This document shows positions 18,177-27,542 of a stretch of 64,000 nucleotides of DNA, in pieces. The notes under the pieces are model-generated. The model was given only the letters and a program-made list of their open reading frames with translations, was not told the origin of the DNA and ran no database searches. The DNA is taken from assembly GCA_965237565.1 (NCBI GenBank), contig OZ250145.1, positions 1,116,001-1,180,000 of the forward strand. The letters run 5' to 3'. Position 1 is the first letter of the stretch, and each line of letters starts with the position of its first letter. Origin of the DNA: JANQSP01 sp965237565 (GTDB lineage: Bacteria; Bdellovibrionota; Bdellovibrionia; Bdellovibrionales; UBA1609). A program made the translations under genes and the position numbers.

Positions 18177-20638
18177 TGTAATCTTTCCTTTTTGATTTCC
18201 TTCCTGAGAAAGGTTTCAATCACATCTCCCTCTTTTATATCCTTACACTGTTTGATTCCGATTCCACATTCTTGCCCTTCATGAACTTCCTTAGCCAATT
18301 CTTTAAATCTTTTCAAACTACCCATCTCCCCCTCATGCACAAGCTCATCATTTCTTTTCAGACGAACGAGATGATTGTTTTGAATTTTTCCTTTCGTTAC
18401 TCGGCATCCAGCAATGAGGCCAATATCAGAAACATGAAACACTTGTTGAACTTCCGCAGTCCCTCCAGCCACTTCTTGGATCTCTGGATCCAATAGACTG
18501 GCCATTTTTTTTTCTAAATCTTCCAACAAATCATAGATAATATTGTACGATTGAACTGAAATTCCTTTTTCTGTAATTAATTTTTGAGCCTTTAGATCAA
18601 TACCCACGTTGAAACACAAAAGAATAGCTGATCCGACGTCGGTCAATAAAACATCGCTTTCATTGACCGAACTCAAATTGGAGTGAATAATTTTGGCCTC
18701 TACTTCATCCGTATTGAGTTCTTCAATTGAGTGGCGAATGGCTTCCAAGCTTCCTAGAACATCTGCTTTTAAAACAATATTTAAGATTTTTTTCTTATTT
18801 GTATGAGCTCTCATAAGTAATTCTTCGATGGAGAGTTGTTTTTTCTCTTCTGGAATTTTTAATTCGAATTTTTTTTGTTTTTCAATTAACCACTTTTTGG
18901 CTTCCTTCTCATTTTTTACGGCATAAAACATATCTCCCGTTTGGGGTAACTCACTAAAGCCAGAAATCTCTACTGGTTGGCCCGGCCCCACCGATTGCAC
19001 GATCGTTCCTCTAGAATCCATCATCCGGCGAGCTCGTCCCATTTGATTGCCAGCTACTAAAATTTGACCAGTTTTTAGCGTCCCATCCTGAATCAACAAA
19101 GACATAATAGGGCCTTTCCCCTTTTCTACCTTGCTTTCAATCACTACACCAAGGGCTGAACGATCTGGATTGGCTTTTAATTCATGCAATTCAGCCAAGA
19201 GATGAATATGTTCCAACAAGGCTTCAATCCCATCTCCTTTCAAAGCAGAGATGAGAACAAAAATTGTATCTCCTCCCCATTCCTCTGGAACCAGTTCATG
19301 ATTGGTCAATTGTTTTTTGATTTCCTCTGGTTGAGCTGAGGGCAAATCCGTCTTGTTGATCGCTACAATGATGGGAACTTTTGCTGATTTGGCATGATTG
19401 ATTGCCTCAACTGTTTGGGGTTGCACTCCATCGTCAGCAGAGACCACAATCACAACAATGTCTGTTACTTGTGCTCCCCTAGCTCTCATATTTGTAAAGG
19501 CTGAATGTCCGGGTGTATCAATAAAGGTTACAAAATTTTTATCAGTTGGAACGCTATACGCTCCAATATGTTGAGTAATCCCTCCAGCTTCTTTTTTAGC
19601 AACTTGGCTTTTACGAATGTAATCCAATAAGGTAGTTTTTCCGTGATTAACATGCCCCATGACTGTCACCACTGGAGTTTTAATTTTTTTCTCCGCATTC
19701 AAATCTCCAAAGGCTAGAAACTGAAGTGCTTCTTTTTGAGTTCTGGCTAGATTTTTTATTTTAAAGTCAAAAAAGGAAGAAACCAAGAATGCGGTATCAT
19801 AATCAAAATTTTTGTGATCTTCATTTGTTTTAAACAATCCCTCTTGTCTCATCTTTGTAATCACGGTCACTTTTTTTACTCCCAACTGGTGAGAAAGATC
19901 TTCCAACGAGATATGATCATACATTTTGATCATTCTTTTATGAGATTTGGGTTTTGTAATTTGGGTTTTTTGACCTCCGTATCCGGAAGAAAGACGTTTT
20001 TTTTTCGGCTGAAAAATCATTTCTCTTTTTCTAAAATCGGTAGATCGAAATTGTTTCCCTTGGCCCTCTTTATCGGATAGGACTTTTTTGGGTTTCTTTT
20101 TTTCGGCTTCGGCTTTTTCTCTGTCTTCATGACTCGTTTTTAATATGTCTTTTACGCTCGTGAGTACGAGGCCAGAACGAATGGACCTTCCAGCTTCTTG
20201 ACTTCCAACCTCTACTCTCACTGTGGACTTTGCTTCTGAAACAGAGGTGGCCTCACTTTGTTCAATTTTTTGCTTCACTGCCTCTTGCTGAGAAGAGAGT
20301 GAGTTGATTTCTTCTTGTTTCTGAGCTGAAATTCTTCGCCTAATAATGTTTTTGCGACGAGGGGTTTTGGCTTGTGCCTCAGTGGGTCCTTCCTTTGAAA
20401 TTTTAGGAGCTTTTCCTACTGGTTTTTTACGTTTTACAACTTTCGTTCTCTTTTTTTTTGCAGCTTGAGTGAGATTTTTTGTTTTTTTAAAAAAGTTTTT
20501 TATTCTTTCAACGTCTTTATCGCTGAGCTTTTGCATGTGATTTTTGACTGGAAGTTGCCAATCTTTACGCAACTTATCCACAAGTTCAACACTTTTTAGA
20601 TCCAAGTCTTTAGCTAACTCATATACCTTCATTTCCAT
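18173..20638 (-). CDS. infB: Translation initiation factor IF-2
   Basis: GTPase that positions initiator tRNA and promotes subunit joining. N-terminal IF2N module (KVYELAKDL, KSVELVDKL), then a long charged Lys/Arg/Ser/Glu-rich linker to about residue 240, a second IF2N-like region, and the G domain with GHVNHGKTT (G1), DTPGHSAF (G3) and NKTD (G4). EF-Tu-like domain 2 and C-terminal IF2 domains follow. Upstream in-frame codons exist to 20650; I chose the ATG at 20638, while 20632 (MKVYELAK) is equally possible. It lies 38 bases downstream of nusA. Confidence 0.95.
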   Translation of the reverse strand: MEMKVYELAKDLDLKSVELVDKLRKDWQLPVKNHMQKLSDKDVERIKNFFKKTKNLTQAAKKKRTKVVKRKKPVGKAPKISKEGPTEAQAKTPRRKNIIRRRISAQKQEEINSLSSQQEAVKQKIEQSEATSVSEAKSTVRVEVGSQEAGRSIRSGLVLTSVKDILKTSHEDREKAEAEKKKPKKVLSDKEGQGKQFRSTDFRKREMIFQPKKKRLSSGYGGQKTQITKPKSHKRMIKMYDHISLEDLSHQLGVKKVTVITKMRQEGLFKTNEDHKNFDYDTAFLVSSFFDFKIKNLARTQKEALQFLAFGDLNAEKKIKTPVVTVMGHVNHGKTTLLDYIRKSQVAKKEAGGITQHIGAYSVPTDKNFVTFIDTPGHSAFTNMRARGAQVTDIVVIVVSADDGVQPQTVEAINHAKSAKVPIIVAINKTDLPSAQPEEIKKQLTNHELVPEEWGGDTIFVLISALKGDGIEALLEHIHLLAELHELKANPDRSALGVVIESKVEKGKGPIMSLLIQDGTLKTGQILVAGNQMGRARRMMDSRGTIVQSVGPGQPVEISGFSELPQTGDMFYAVKNEKEAKKWLIEKQKKFELKIPEEKKQLSIEELLMRAHTNKKKILNIVLKADVLGSLEAIRHSIEELNTDEVEAKIIHSNLSSVNESDVLLTDVGSAILLCFNVGIDLKAQKLITEKGISVQSYNIIYDLLEDLEKKMASLLDPEIQEVAGGTAEVQQVFHVSDIGLIAGCRVTKGKIQNNHLVRLKRNDELVHEGEMGSLKRFKELAKEVHEGQECGIGIKQCKDIKEGDVIETFLRKEIKKERLQ

Positions 20639-20676
20639 TCCAATCACCAATTGATAAATCTAGCCAACAATTTTTT

Positions 20677-22245
20677 TTATTTTTTCGTTTGGTCTTTTTT
20701 TCTTCCCACAGTGGTTTTTTTTGTTGGTTTTGTTGTCGCTTCAGATTTCGATGACTTTGCTGCCGCAGGCTCTGTTGGTTTTGTTGTCGCTGGCTCTACC
20801 TTTGTATCTTCAGAGGCTTCTTTACTTGCTTTAGCATTCAGTGCTTTTTTATTTTTATTATCTAGCTGAGCCATCTCCTCTTTTAGCTGTTGATCCGCCT
20901 GAGCCTTGATGCTCGAACTTGTACTGATAAATTTTTTATCTTTTTTCAATTCTGGAAGTTTGGGGATTTCCTTTCCTTCTTTTTGGTATTCATCCAGCAA
21001 ATTCTTTGCTTTTTCTATCAAGATTTGTGCATTTTTTTGATCTTCGTATCCAGGAATACTCATCACTCTTTGAAGAGAAGATCCAGCTAATTCCTGAAAA
21101 GAAGAAATTCCAAACTGATAAATATTTTCGACCATTGTATCTGTCAAATTAACCAAAAATTTTAAATTGAAAATAGCTTGTCTTTTCTTTTCTTCAAACT
21201 CAAATAGAGAAACAATATTTAATTTCCAACCAGTAAGATTCACTGCCAATCTCACATTCTGTCCTTTTTTACCGATAGCCAAGGAAAGTTGATCTTCTGG
21301 CACCACCACTTCCATTTCCTTATTGGCTTCATCCACCAGCACTTTCGCTATTTTTGCTGGAGCTAGTGCGTTGCAAACAAACTGCACAGGATTGGAGTCC
21401 CAAATGATAACATCAATCCTTTCCCCCTTTAGCTCTTGGGTAATACTTTGCACACGACTACCCTTCATGCCCACACAAGCTCCTACTGGATGAACAGCCG
21501 AGTCCGTGCTGTAAACAGCCAATTTGGCCCTTTGCCCCGGCTCTCTAGCCGCGGCAACAACCTTCACAATCCCTTCGTAGATTTCAGGGACTTCCACTTC
21601 AAACAACTTGATCAAGTAATTGGGATGCACACGAGACATAATAATTTGCGGGCCTCTTGTTGTTTGTCTCACTTCTAAAATATACCCTTGTATGCGATCC
21701 CCCGGATTATAATTTTCCCCATAGATTTGTTCTCTTCTGGGGATATATGCTTCAATTTTATCCAAATCCACAACAATCATGCCACGATCCACTCGCCTCA
21801 CAATCCCTGAAACAATTTCTCCTTTTCTTTTTTCAAACTCATTAAAAACAACCTCATTTTCAGCATCCCTCAAACTCTGAATCACAATTTGCTTGGCGGC
21901 GTGAGTACCAATGCGACCCAGCTCTTTTGATTCCAATGAAATACCAATTTGATCATTTATTTGAGCTTCTGGGTCCATCTTCAAGGCATCAGTGAGTGTA
22001 ATCTCAATTTGATCGTCTATGAATTTATCATCCTGCACCACTTCTTTGAACTCATAAAGTTCCAGCTCTCCAATTTCATCATTGTATTTCACTTCAATGT
22101 TTCGATACGTTCCATATTTTTTGCGAGCGGCCGACAAAAGACCCAAAACAACTGAATCAATGACTATGTTTTTATCAATCGATCTTTCCTTACTCACTTG
22201 ATCTATCAAACGACCCAGTTCAGAAAATACACTTACCGCAGACAT
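20677..22245 (-). CDS. nusA: Transcription termination/antitermination factor NusA
   Basis: Binds RNA polymerase and modulates pausing, intrinsic termination and antitermination. N-terminal polymerase-binding domain (residues 1-135), S1 domain (GIVRRVDRGMIVVDL to GYILEV), then KH1 and KH2 (GACVGMKGSRVQSI; AIGKKGQNVRLA). One helix-hairpin-helix-like acidic-repeat domain follows (VENIYQFGISSFQELAG). The last 75 or so residues are a low-complexity Lys/Thr/Pro/Ala-rich tail, a lineage-specific feature. The start overlaps rimP by 13 bases. Confidence 0.95.
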   Translation of the reverse strand: MSAVSVFSELGRLIDQVSKERSIDKNIVIDSVVLGLLSAARKKYGTYRNIEVKYNDEIGELELYEFKEVVQDDKFIDDQIEITLTDALKMDPEAQINDQIGISLESKELGRIGTHAAKQIVIQSLRDAENEVVFNEFEKRKGEIVSGIVRRVDRGMIVVDLDKIEAYIPRREQIYGENYNPGDRIQGYILEVRQTTRGPQIIMSRVHPNYLIKLFEVEVPEIYEGIVKVVAAAREPGQRAKLAVYSTDSAVHPVGACVGMKGSRVQSITQELKGERIDVIIWDSNPVQFVCNALAPAKIAKVLVDEANKEMEVVVPEDQLSLAIGKKGQNVRLAVNLTGWKLNIVSLFEFEEKKRQAIFNLKFLVNLTDTMVENIYQFGISSFQELAGSSLQRVMSIPGYEDQKNAQILIEKAKNLLDEYQKEGKEIPKLPELKKDKKFISTSSSIKAQADQQLKEEMAQLDNKNKKALNAKASKEASEDTKVEPATTKPTEPAAAKSSKSEATTKPTKKTTVGRKKDQTKK

Positions 22246-22742
22246 TCTTTTTTCTCCTTAAGATAAACATTTGCTTTTCTAACTATTTTCAGTGGAATGA
22301 TCAAATCCAAAGTACCATCATTGACTCTAATTTTTTGGCTTTGGCACTCATCCAAACGACCAGTGAAGAAACTACTTTCCCTCTTTTCTTGCTTTTTCTC
22401 GTCATAAAAACAAAAAGGTTCTTTTGTATAAACCTTGATAAAACTACCAACGGCCGATTGAAAATGCCATTCTTCACTCAATTTTCGTTCTATACCGGGG
22501 CTTGAAACTTCCAATTCGACATCTTCTATCCCCTCCCCTTTTAACAAGAACTTCATAGATTTTAAAAATTTTGCACAATCTCCCACATTCAAAGAAGGCT
22601 TTTTATCTACAAAAATTCTCACCAAAGGGAAATAAAACTCTATGTCATAAAACTGCAGTTGGTTCATTTCACTAGTTGTTTTCGCTATCTCAATAAACTG
22701 CTTTTTATTCACACAATGTGTGGTAGTCATTTTTTTACCCAT
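22233..22742 (-). CDS. rimP: Ribosome maturation factor RimP
   Basis: Needed for 30S subunit assembly; first gene of the rimP-nusA-infB-rbfA-truB cluster. 169 aa with the conserved VELEVSSPGIERKL motif and the C-terminal SH3-like domain (FFTGRLDECQSQKIRV). Start codons at 22742 and 22730 are both possible (MGKKMTTT). The upstream one is only 16-18 bases from the foot of a strong intrinsic terminator, which is unusual for the head of an essential operon. Confidence 0.9.
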   Translation of the reverse strand: MGKKMTTTHCVNKKQFIEIAKTTSEMNQLQFYDIEFYFPLVRIFVDKKPSLNVGDCAKFLKSMKFLLKGEGIEDVELEVSSPGIERKLSEEWHFQSAVGSFIKVYTKEPFCFYDEKKQEKRESSFFTGRLDECQSQKIRVNDGTLDLIIPLKIVRKANVYLKEKKECLR

Positions 22743-22758
22743 TATTGCCGGTTATGGC

Positions 22759-22785
22759 AAAAAAAGAGGGGGCAATCGCCCCCTT
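22759..22785 (-). terminator. Intrinsic terminator or leader attenuator before rimP
   Basis: On the minus strand a six-pair G/C stem (GGGGGC, loop GATT, GCCCCC) is followed by CTTTTTTT: a textbook terminator. It could end transcripts of the outer-membrane protein gene, but that already has another terminator just upstream. It ends about 16 bases before the rimP start codon, so it may instead be a regulated attenuator in the rimP-nusA leader. A small TTGCC/GGCAA hairpin (22745-22760) follows it. Confidence 0.82.
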
Positions 22786-22821
22786 CATATTGAGTAGTTA
22801 CCAAAAGAAAAATTTGAAATC

Positions 22822-22856
22822 AACAAAAAAAGAAAGCCAGCTATAAAAGCTGGCTT
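22822..22856 (-). terminator. Intrinsic terminator of the outer-membrane protein gene
   Basis: Minus-strand stem AAGCCAGC with a 7-base loop and GCTGGCTT, followed by TCTTTTTTTG. It begins 30 bases after the stop of the 22886-24031 gene and is the natural end of that transcript. The GGGGGC terminator lies 37 bases further on. Confidence 0.85.
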
Positions 22857-22885
22857 CCACACATGAAAGAGAGAATGTTTTGAGG

Positions 22886-24031
22886 TCAGAAATAGAGTTT
22901 GGCATTGATAGAGGCAATAAGCCAATTCGTCTCTTCCAGTGATTTTGTTCTGTAATTTTCTATGCCATTGTAGTCATAAATGTGAGAAAACTTGTCGGAA
23001 CTTGCTGTACTGTAGACATTGATAACATTTACTAATACACCGGTTCCGATACCGAATTTTTTGGTGAGCTTCATATCCACGCCTACATTGATACCCACTC
23101 CAATGGAGTTGGTTCTACTGTAACCGTCGTCGCAATAGCTACCATAAGAACAGTTGTTGCTACCATAATGATACTGATCTGCATCTTCTTGCATCCACAA
23201 ACTATAGATTCCTACCAATCCGACATAAGGTCTGAAACGGTAACTCGCAAAAGGAGACAGTTTTAGAGCCAAAGTTCCTGTGAATTGGTGTACATTGTAG
23301 TCGCCGTCACTGTAGTCATATCCAGAATATCCTGAATCATATTGATCATCTGAAAAATTATGTCTGGAATAAAGAACAGCACTTTCTAAAATTAAACCAC
23401 TGTCATCATAAGAACCAAAAGCTACTCCAAAGCTTCCATAGGAATTAAGATTGACCGTGCGGTCTAAATTCGCAGATCTACCAGCTTGAAAGCTCATGTA
23501 AATTTCATCATTGTAGGACTCATCCTCTTGGTGGATTTCTACTGGAGCTATATATTGGCTAACAGCTACCGGCTGGCGAGTAACAACTTGTACTTCCTTC
23601 AAAACACTTTCTTTAAACAGCTTACCTAAGCGCCCTTGCTCGTCCCTGAGGCGGGCACCTTCTAGCTTTTCTACAATTTTTTGCTCTGTTTTTATTTCAG
23701 CTTCTTGTCTGGATTTTCTCAACTGTTGAGCGTAACCAGCAGAAGTTCCTATTACTTGAACAATCGGTTGTTGAGAAACTTGAGTATCTTGACCCTGAAC
23801 CACTTTTTGATTGTTCAAAATCACAACTTTTGACTCAGTAGATCTCTCTTGGACAGGTTGAACCAGTTCCGGTTGTGTAACTTTATGAATGTAAGCAGGT
23901 TCTTGAACAATGATATCTACTTCTTGTACATCTTCCTCATCTATATAATGTGTTTCGGTGGCGACACTCAGTTGAGGGAACAATAAAGACCCCAATAAAA
24001 TCAGTACGCCAAACCTCATTCCTTGCTTCAT
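22886..24031 (-). CDS. Outer-membrane beta-barrel protein
   Basis: Unassigned outer-membrane protein. Signal peptide of about 24 residues (MKQGMRFGVLILLGSLLF, ending VAT|E). Residues 25-165 are a Gln/Val/Glu-rich, partly coiled-coil-like periplasmic stretch. From about residue 180 alternating hydrophobic and polar strands rich in Tyr/Gly/Ser (YMSFQAGRS, GTLALKLSPF, YRFRPYVGLVG, GIGTGVLVNV) form a small barrel. The C-terminal residue is Phe (INAKLYF), the Bam recognition signature. A loop has a cysteine pair (NNCSYGSYCDDG). AAGGAGG precedes the ATG by about 6 bases. It may be an OmpA/OprF-like porin without the peptidoglycan domain. Confidence 0.83.
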   Translation of the reverse strand: MKQGMRFGVLILLGSLLFPQLSVATETHYIDEEDVQEVDIIVQEPAYIHKVTQPELVQPVQERSTESKVVILNNQKVVQGQDTQVSQQPIVQVIGTSAGYAQQLRKSRQEAEIKTEQKIVEKLEGARLRDEQGRLGKLFKESVLKEVQVVTRQPVAVSQYIAPVEIHQEDESYNDEIYMSFQAGRSANLDRTVNLNSYGSFGVAFGSYDDSGLILESAVLYSRHNFSDDQYDSGYSGYDYSDGDYNVHQFTGTLALKLSPFASYRFRPYVGLVGIYSLWMQEDADQYHYGSNNCSYGSYCDDGYSRTNSIGVGINVGVDMKLTKKFGIGTGVLVNVINVYSTASSDKFSHIYDYNGIENYRTKSLEETNWLIASINAKLYF

Positions 24032-24334
24032 TTTTTACCTCCTTATAAAATGAATCTTTGCTGCTTTCTTGTTCACAGCTTCGTACCCGTTATAGATGCA
24101 AAAATGATTCCATTCAGATTTTTATTAAAATAATTCTTATATCTTATTGAAATAACTATATTTTTTACTTTATTTATTGGGTTCTTTGAAAGAAGTAGGG
24201 GAAAGAAAATGTCTATTTTCTATACAATAATGAAAATTTTTTACCTTTTTCTTGATCCACTAGCAAATTGCGTGCCAGATGGCTTTGCCGTATGATTCAA
24301 AGCCTGTACATGGGTGAAGCCCGATAAAAAAGGA
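24032..24334. other. Intergenic stretch upstream of the OMP gene and tRNA-Leu
   Basis: About 300 bases, strongly AT-rich in the middle (24120-24190). It must hold the minus-strand promoter of the outer-membrane protein and the plus-strand promoter of tRNA-Leu. I find no convincing -35/-10 pair for either. It contains no open frame with a ribosome binding site, and no strong hairpin. Confidence 0.5.
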
Positions 24335-24421
24335 GCCTTGGTGGCGGAATTGGTAGACGCGCATGACTCAAAATCATGTGTTCTTCGGAGCATGGGAGTT
24401 CGAGTCTCCCCCGAGGCACCA
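24335..24421 (+). tRNA. tRNA-Leu (anticodon CAA)
   Basis: Class II tRNA of 87 bases with encoded CCA. Acceptor arms GCCTTGG and CCGAGGC pair with one U-G wobble; D arm GGCGGAATTGGTAGACGC; anticodon arm CATGA-CTCAAAA-TCATG with anticodon CAA, reading UUG; a long variable arm (TGTTCTTCGGAGCA region) typical of leucine tRNAs; T arm GGGAGTTCGAGTCTCCC. The S10-like gene ends 13 bases downstream on the opposite strand. Confidence 0.96.
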
Positions 24422-24433
24422 TAATTTTACAGA

Positions 24434-25987
24434 TCATGTTTTGTAAAATTTTTGCATATCCGATGTAAATGCCTGACGAGAATACTTCCATGTGTAAAAC
24501 ATATGCCCACCATGAAACACTTGGAAAGAGATTTTCTTTTTTAATTCGACAGGGAGTTTCATCAATTCAATCACTCTAGCGGATGAAAAATACGGTGTAA
24601 CCAAATCGAATATACCATGGCAAATAAATACATTCATAGAGGGATTCATGGACATTGCATATCGCAAATCATCTACAGATCCGACTTGTAGATCAAAAAA
24701 ATGAGATTGCTTATCCCTTTGCCAACTCCGGTTCACATCTTCATTTAAAAGGTGATATTGTCTTTCGCAGTCCAAACGAAGCTGATCTCTCAACAAAGAA
24801 TGGATTCCATGAGTAAAAACATGCTCCAAACCAGATAGATTCGGATCAGGCCCCTCATAGCTCTCTCTATCGGGAAAAGGGTCCCAAGTTGTCAAAGATG
24901 CATCATACATTCCGCACCATTTTCTTTCCTCTGCCAAAAGCAGACGACAAAATTGAAAGAAATGAAAACGCCCATGATTGTGAATAACCTTTTCAAGTGG
25001 AATGCCAAGAAATTGAACCACTTTTTTGGTAATGGATTCTCTTTTTTTTGAATCCATCATCTCTCCTTGGGTCAAAAGACTGGTGAGTTCCGTGAGGGAA
25101 AAAATCTCTGCTGGTTTTAGAAAAGACCTCAAATTGGATCCCAGTTTCAGACCTTTTTCACTTTTCGAAAAAAAACGAGATTTTTTGTGATAAGCAGCTG
25201 CGGCTGCCATGCTAGGGAAAGCCCCCACCCATGGAAGAATATCGTAATCACTGCTAGCATCCAAGGTATTCAATTCCAAACAAGGAGAAATCAAAATCAC
25301 TCCCTTCAGTCCCACTCCATAATCTTCCTGTAACTTTCTTGACAACATGGCTACACGAAAGCCTCCATAGCTTTCACCAGCGATAAAAATCATTGAGGAC
25401 CAGCGATGATGCTTGGACAAAAATTGTTGAACAAATTCACAGATGGATTCCAAATCTCGATTCATTTTATAAAATTCCTGAGAATTGGCTTCTTTACCTA
25501 GCCCCTCTTTTACATTTTCTTCGGGAGGAGTAAAATCCACTTCCTCCAAAGAACGACTAAATCCCGTGCCCACCGGATCTACAAACACCAAATCTGTAAA
25601 CTCCAACCAACTGTCTTTGTTTTCCTTTAAAAAAAATGGCGGAGGCAGGCTCTCCCCTTTTGCACCAAATTGAACACTTTTTGGGCCCAAGGCTCCCACG
25701 TGCAAATAAGCAGAAGAAGCTCCCGGCCCTCCATTGAAAACAAAAGTCAAAGAACGAGAGTTTTTATTTTTCTCTTTTTTTAACGAATAGTAAGTGTAAA
25801 AAATATCTGCAATGATCTTTTCTTTTTTTCGAATCAGCACCCAGTCCGCAATTACAGAATATTTTTTTGATTTCCAAGACCAGTCTTGAGAAGCTCCCTT
25901 TGGAGGGTTATAAACTCGGAGCTTACTGGTTTCGCTTTCCTTTGCCTCCTCTTTCTTTTTTTTACTTTTTTCATTTTTTAACTTCAC
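24434..25987 (-). CDS. Serine carboxypeptidase-like (S10) protein
   Basis: Alpha/beta-hydrolase of peptidase family S10, which removes C-terminal residues at acidic pH in the best-known members. Visible: FVFNGGPGASS oxyanion-hole motif, nucleophile Ser206 in AGESYGG, catalytic Asp in HGIFDLVTP and His in FHGGHMFY. The frame opens at a TTG, but GTG at 25987 lies 7 bases after GGAGG, so I chose it (517 aa). The N-terminus is very Lys-rich (KSKKKKEEAKE) and has no signal peptide, unusual for S10 enzymes, which are normally secreted or vacuolar. It is divergent from astB. Confidence 0.87.
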   Translation of the reverse strand: MKLKNEKSKKKKEEAKESETSKLRVYNPPKGASQDWSWKSKKYSVIADWVLIRKKEKIIADIFYTYYSLKKEKNKNSRSLTFVFNGGPGASSAYLHVGALGPKSVQFGAKGESLPPPFFLKENKDSWLEFTDLVFVDPVGTGFSRSLEEVDFTPPEENVKEGLGKEANSQEFYKMNRDLESICEFVQQFLSKHHRWSSMIFIAGESYGGFRVAMLSRKLQEDYGVGLKGVILISPCLELNTLDASSDYDILPWVGAFPSMAAAAAYHKKSRFFSKSEKGLKLGSNLRSFLKPAEIFSLTELTSLLTQGEMMDSKKRESITKKVVQFLGIPLEKVIHNHGRFHFFQFCRLLLAEERKWCGMYDASLTTWDPFPDRESYEGPDPNLSGLEHVFTHGIHSLLRDQLRLDCERQYHLLNEDVNRSWQRDKQSHFFDLQVGSVDDLRYAMSMNPSMNVFICHGIFDLVTPYFSSARVIELMKLPVELKKKISFQVFHGGHMFYTWKYSRQAFTSDMQKFYKT

Positions 25988-26165
25988 AGACAAGCCTCCA
26001 CATTTATGAGTTTTGTAAACTTATTTGAAAATTATTGATTTCAATTATCTAAAACACATTGCTAAATATGTCATTAAAAAAAAGATGATAGTAAAATTCA
26101 GTTGTTTTCTGATTTTTAGCTAGATAAAAGAATGAGTAGATGAATGTAAGCAAAACGAAAATAAG

Positions 26166-27506
26166 ATGAAAACAAAATTACAAATCAATGAGTACAATTT
26201 TGACGGGATTGTTGGGCCCACCCACAATTATGCAGGCCTATCCGCTGGCAATCTAGCTTCAATGAAAAACAAAAATACAGTCTCTCATCCGAAGCAAGCT
26301 GCTCTAGAGGGCCTAAAAAAAATGAAACTGATAATGGACCGAGGGTTCAAACAAGCTGTTTTACCCCCTCATAATCGACCCTACATAGGTTTTTTGAAGT
26401 CATTGGGATGGACAGGGAACAGGGAACAAATATTAAAAAAGGCATGGGAACTCTCCCCCGCCCTATTGGCCTCTTGCTATTCAGCTTCCAGCATGTGGAC
26501 TGCCAATGCAGCTACCGTTTCGCCCAGCGCAGATACAAAAGATCAAAAAGTGCATTTCACTCCAGCCAACTTGCATTCCTATCTGCACCGCAGTTTGGAA
26601 GCTAAACAAACTCACTTGATCTTGAAAAAAATCTTTTCTCATCCAGATTTTTTTGTTCATCATCCTCCCCTGCCGAGCAACCATTTTTTCACCGATGAGG
26701 GAGCCGCCAATCACAATCGTCTCTGTTCTTCCTATGGTGAAACAGGGCTTGAGGTTTTTGTGTATGGGAAGCAGGGGGGTTCCACAAATGATGAAAAAAA
26801 ACTTTTCATGCCTCGACAAAGTTTGGAAGCTTCAAAACTGATTGCCTCTCACCACCAATTAACTGAAAAAAATACTTTGTTAGTCATGCAAAACCCTGAA
26901 GCCGTAGATGCTGGAGTTTTCCACAATGATGTTATTTGTGTAGCTGATCAAAATTTGATCCTCTATCACGAACAGGCATTTGTAGATACAAAAAAAACAA
27001 TCCAAGAAATAGAAAACAAGCTGACAATTAAATTGCTAAAAATAGAGGTGAAAAAAACTGAATTGAATTTGGAAGAGATTGTTTCCTCTTATTTGTTTAA
27101 TTCTCAGCTCCTCCCTCTTTCAGATGAGCAGTGGATTTTATTTGCACCCAGTGAATGTGAAGAAAGAAAATCCGTTAGACAATATTTAGAATTTTTGACT
27201 GAAAGCAGTCCTATTAAAGAGATTTGTTTTATTCCGATCAGAGAGAGTATGCAAAATGGAGGCGGGCCAGCTTGTTTGAGATTACGAATTGTCCTAAGGG
27301 CCGAGGAGCAAGAGTGTATTCATCAAGGGATTTGCTTGAATGAAAAATTATTTCAATGCCTAAGTGAATGGGTGAAAAAGCACTACCGAGAAGAGTTGAA
27401 GCCTCAGGATTTATTGGATCCCAAATTGGTTGAAGAAAATGAGAGAGCCTTGGATGAATTGACTCAGATACTAAAACTTGAAAACATTTATGAATTTCAA
27501 TCATGA
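26166..27506 (+). CDS. astB: N-succinylarginine dihydrolase
   Basis: Hydrolyses N2-succinylarginine to N2-succinylornithine, ammonia and CO2 in the arginine succinyltransferase (AST) pathway. 446 aa matches AstB. The N-terminal FDGIVGPTHNYAGLS and NLAS are characteristic; QNGGGPACLRLR near the C-terminus carries the catalytic cysteine of this amidinotransferase-fold family. The other ast genes (A, C, D, E) are not in the window, so the pathway must be completed elsewhere or the enzyme serves alone. It is convergent with a lipoprotein gene 36 bases away. Confidence 0.92.
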   Translation: MKTKLQINEYNFDGIVGPTHNYAGLSAGNLASMKNKNTVSHPKQAALEGLKKMKLIMDRGFKQAVLPPHNRPYIGFLKSLGWTGNREQILKKAWELSPALLASCYSASSMWTANAATVSPSADTKDQKVHFTPANLHSYLHRSLEAKQTHLILKKIFSHPDFFVHHPPLPSNHFFTDEGAANHNRLCSSYGETGLEVFVYGKQGGSTNDEKKLFMPRQSLEASKLIASHHQLTEKNTLLVMQNPEAVDAGVFHNDVICVADQNLILYHEQAFVDTKKTIQEIENKLTIKLLKIEVKKTELNLEEIVSSYLFNSQLLPLSDEQWILFAPSECEERKSVRQYLEFLTESSPIKEICFIPIRESMQNGGGPACLRLRIVLRAEEQECIHQGICLNEKLFQCLSEWVKKHYREELKPQDLLDPKLVEENERALDELTQILKLENIYEFQS

Positions 27507-27542
27507 CGCTGACAAAAAGCCGAGGAATGAAGCTCATGCCAA

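Noticed and set aside
24335..24421. tRNA-Leu as an integration site
   Set aside because: No integrase gene nearby and no repeat of the tRNA 3' end elsewhere in the window; the neighbours are normal chromosomal genes.
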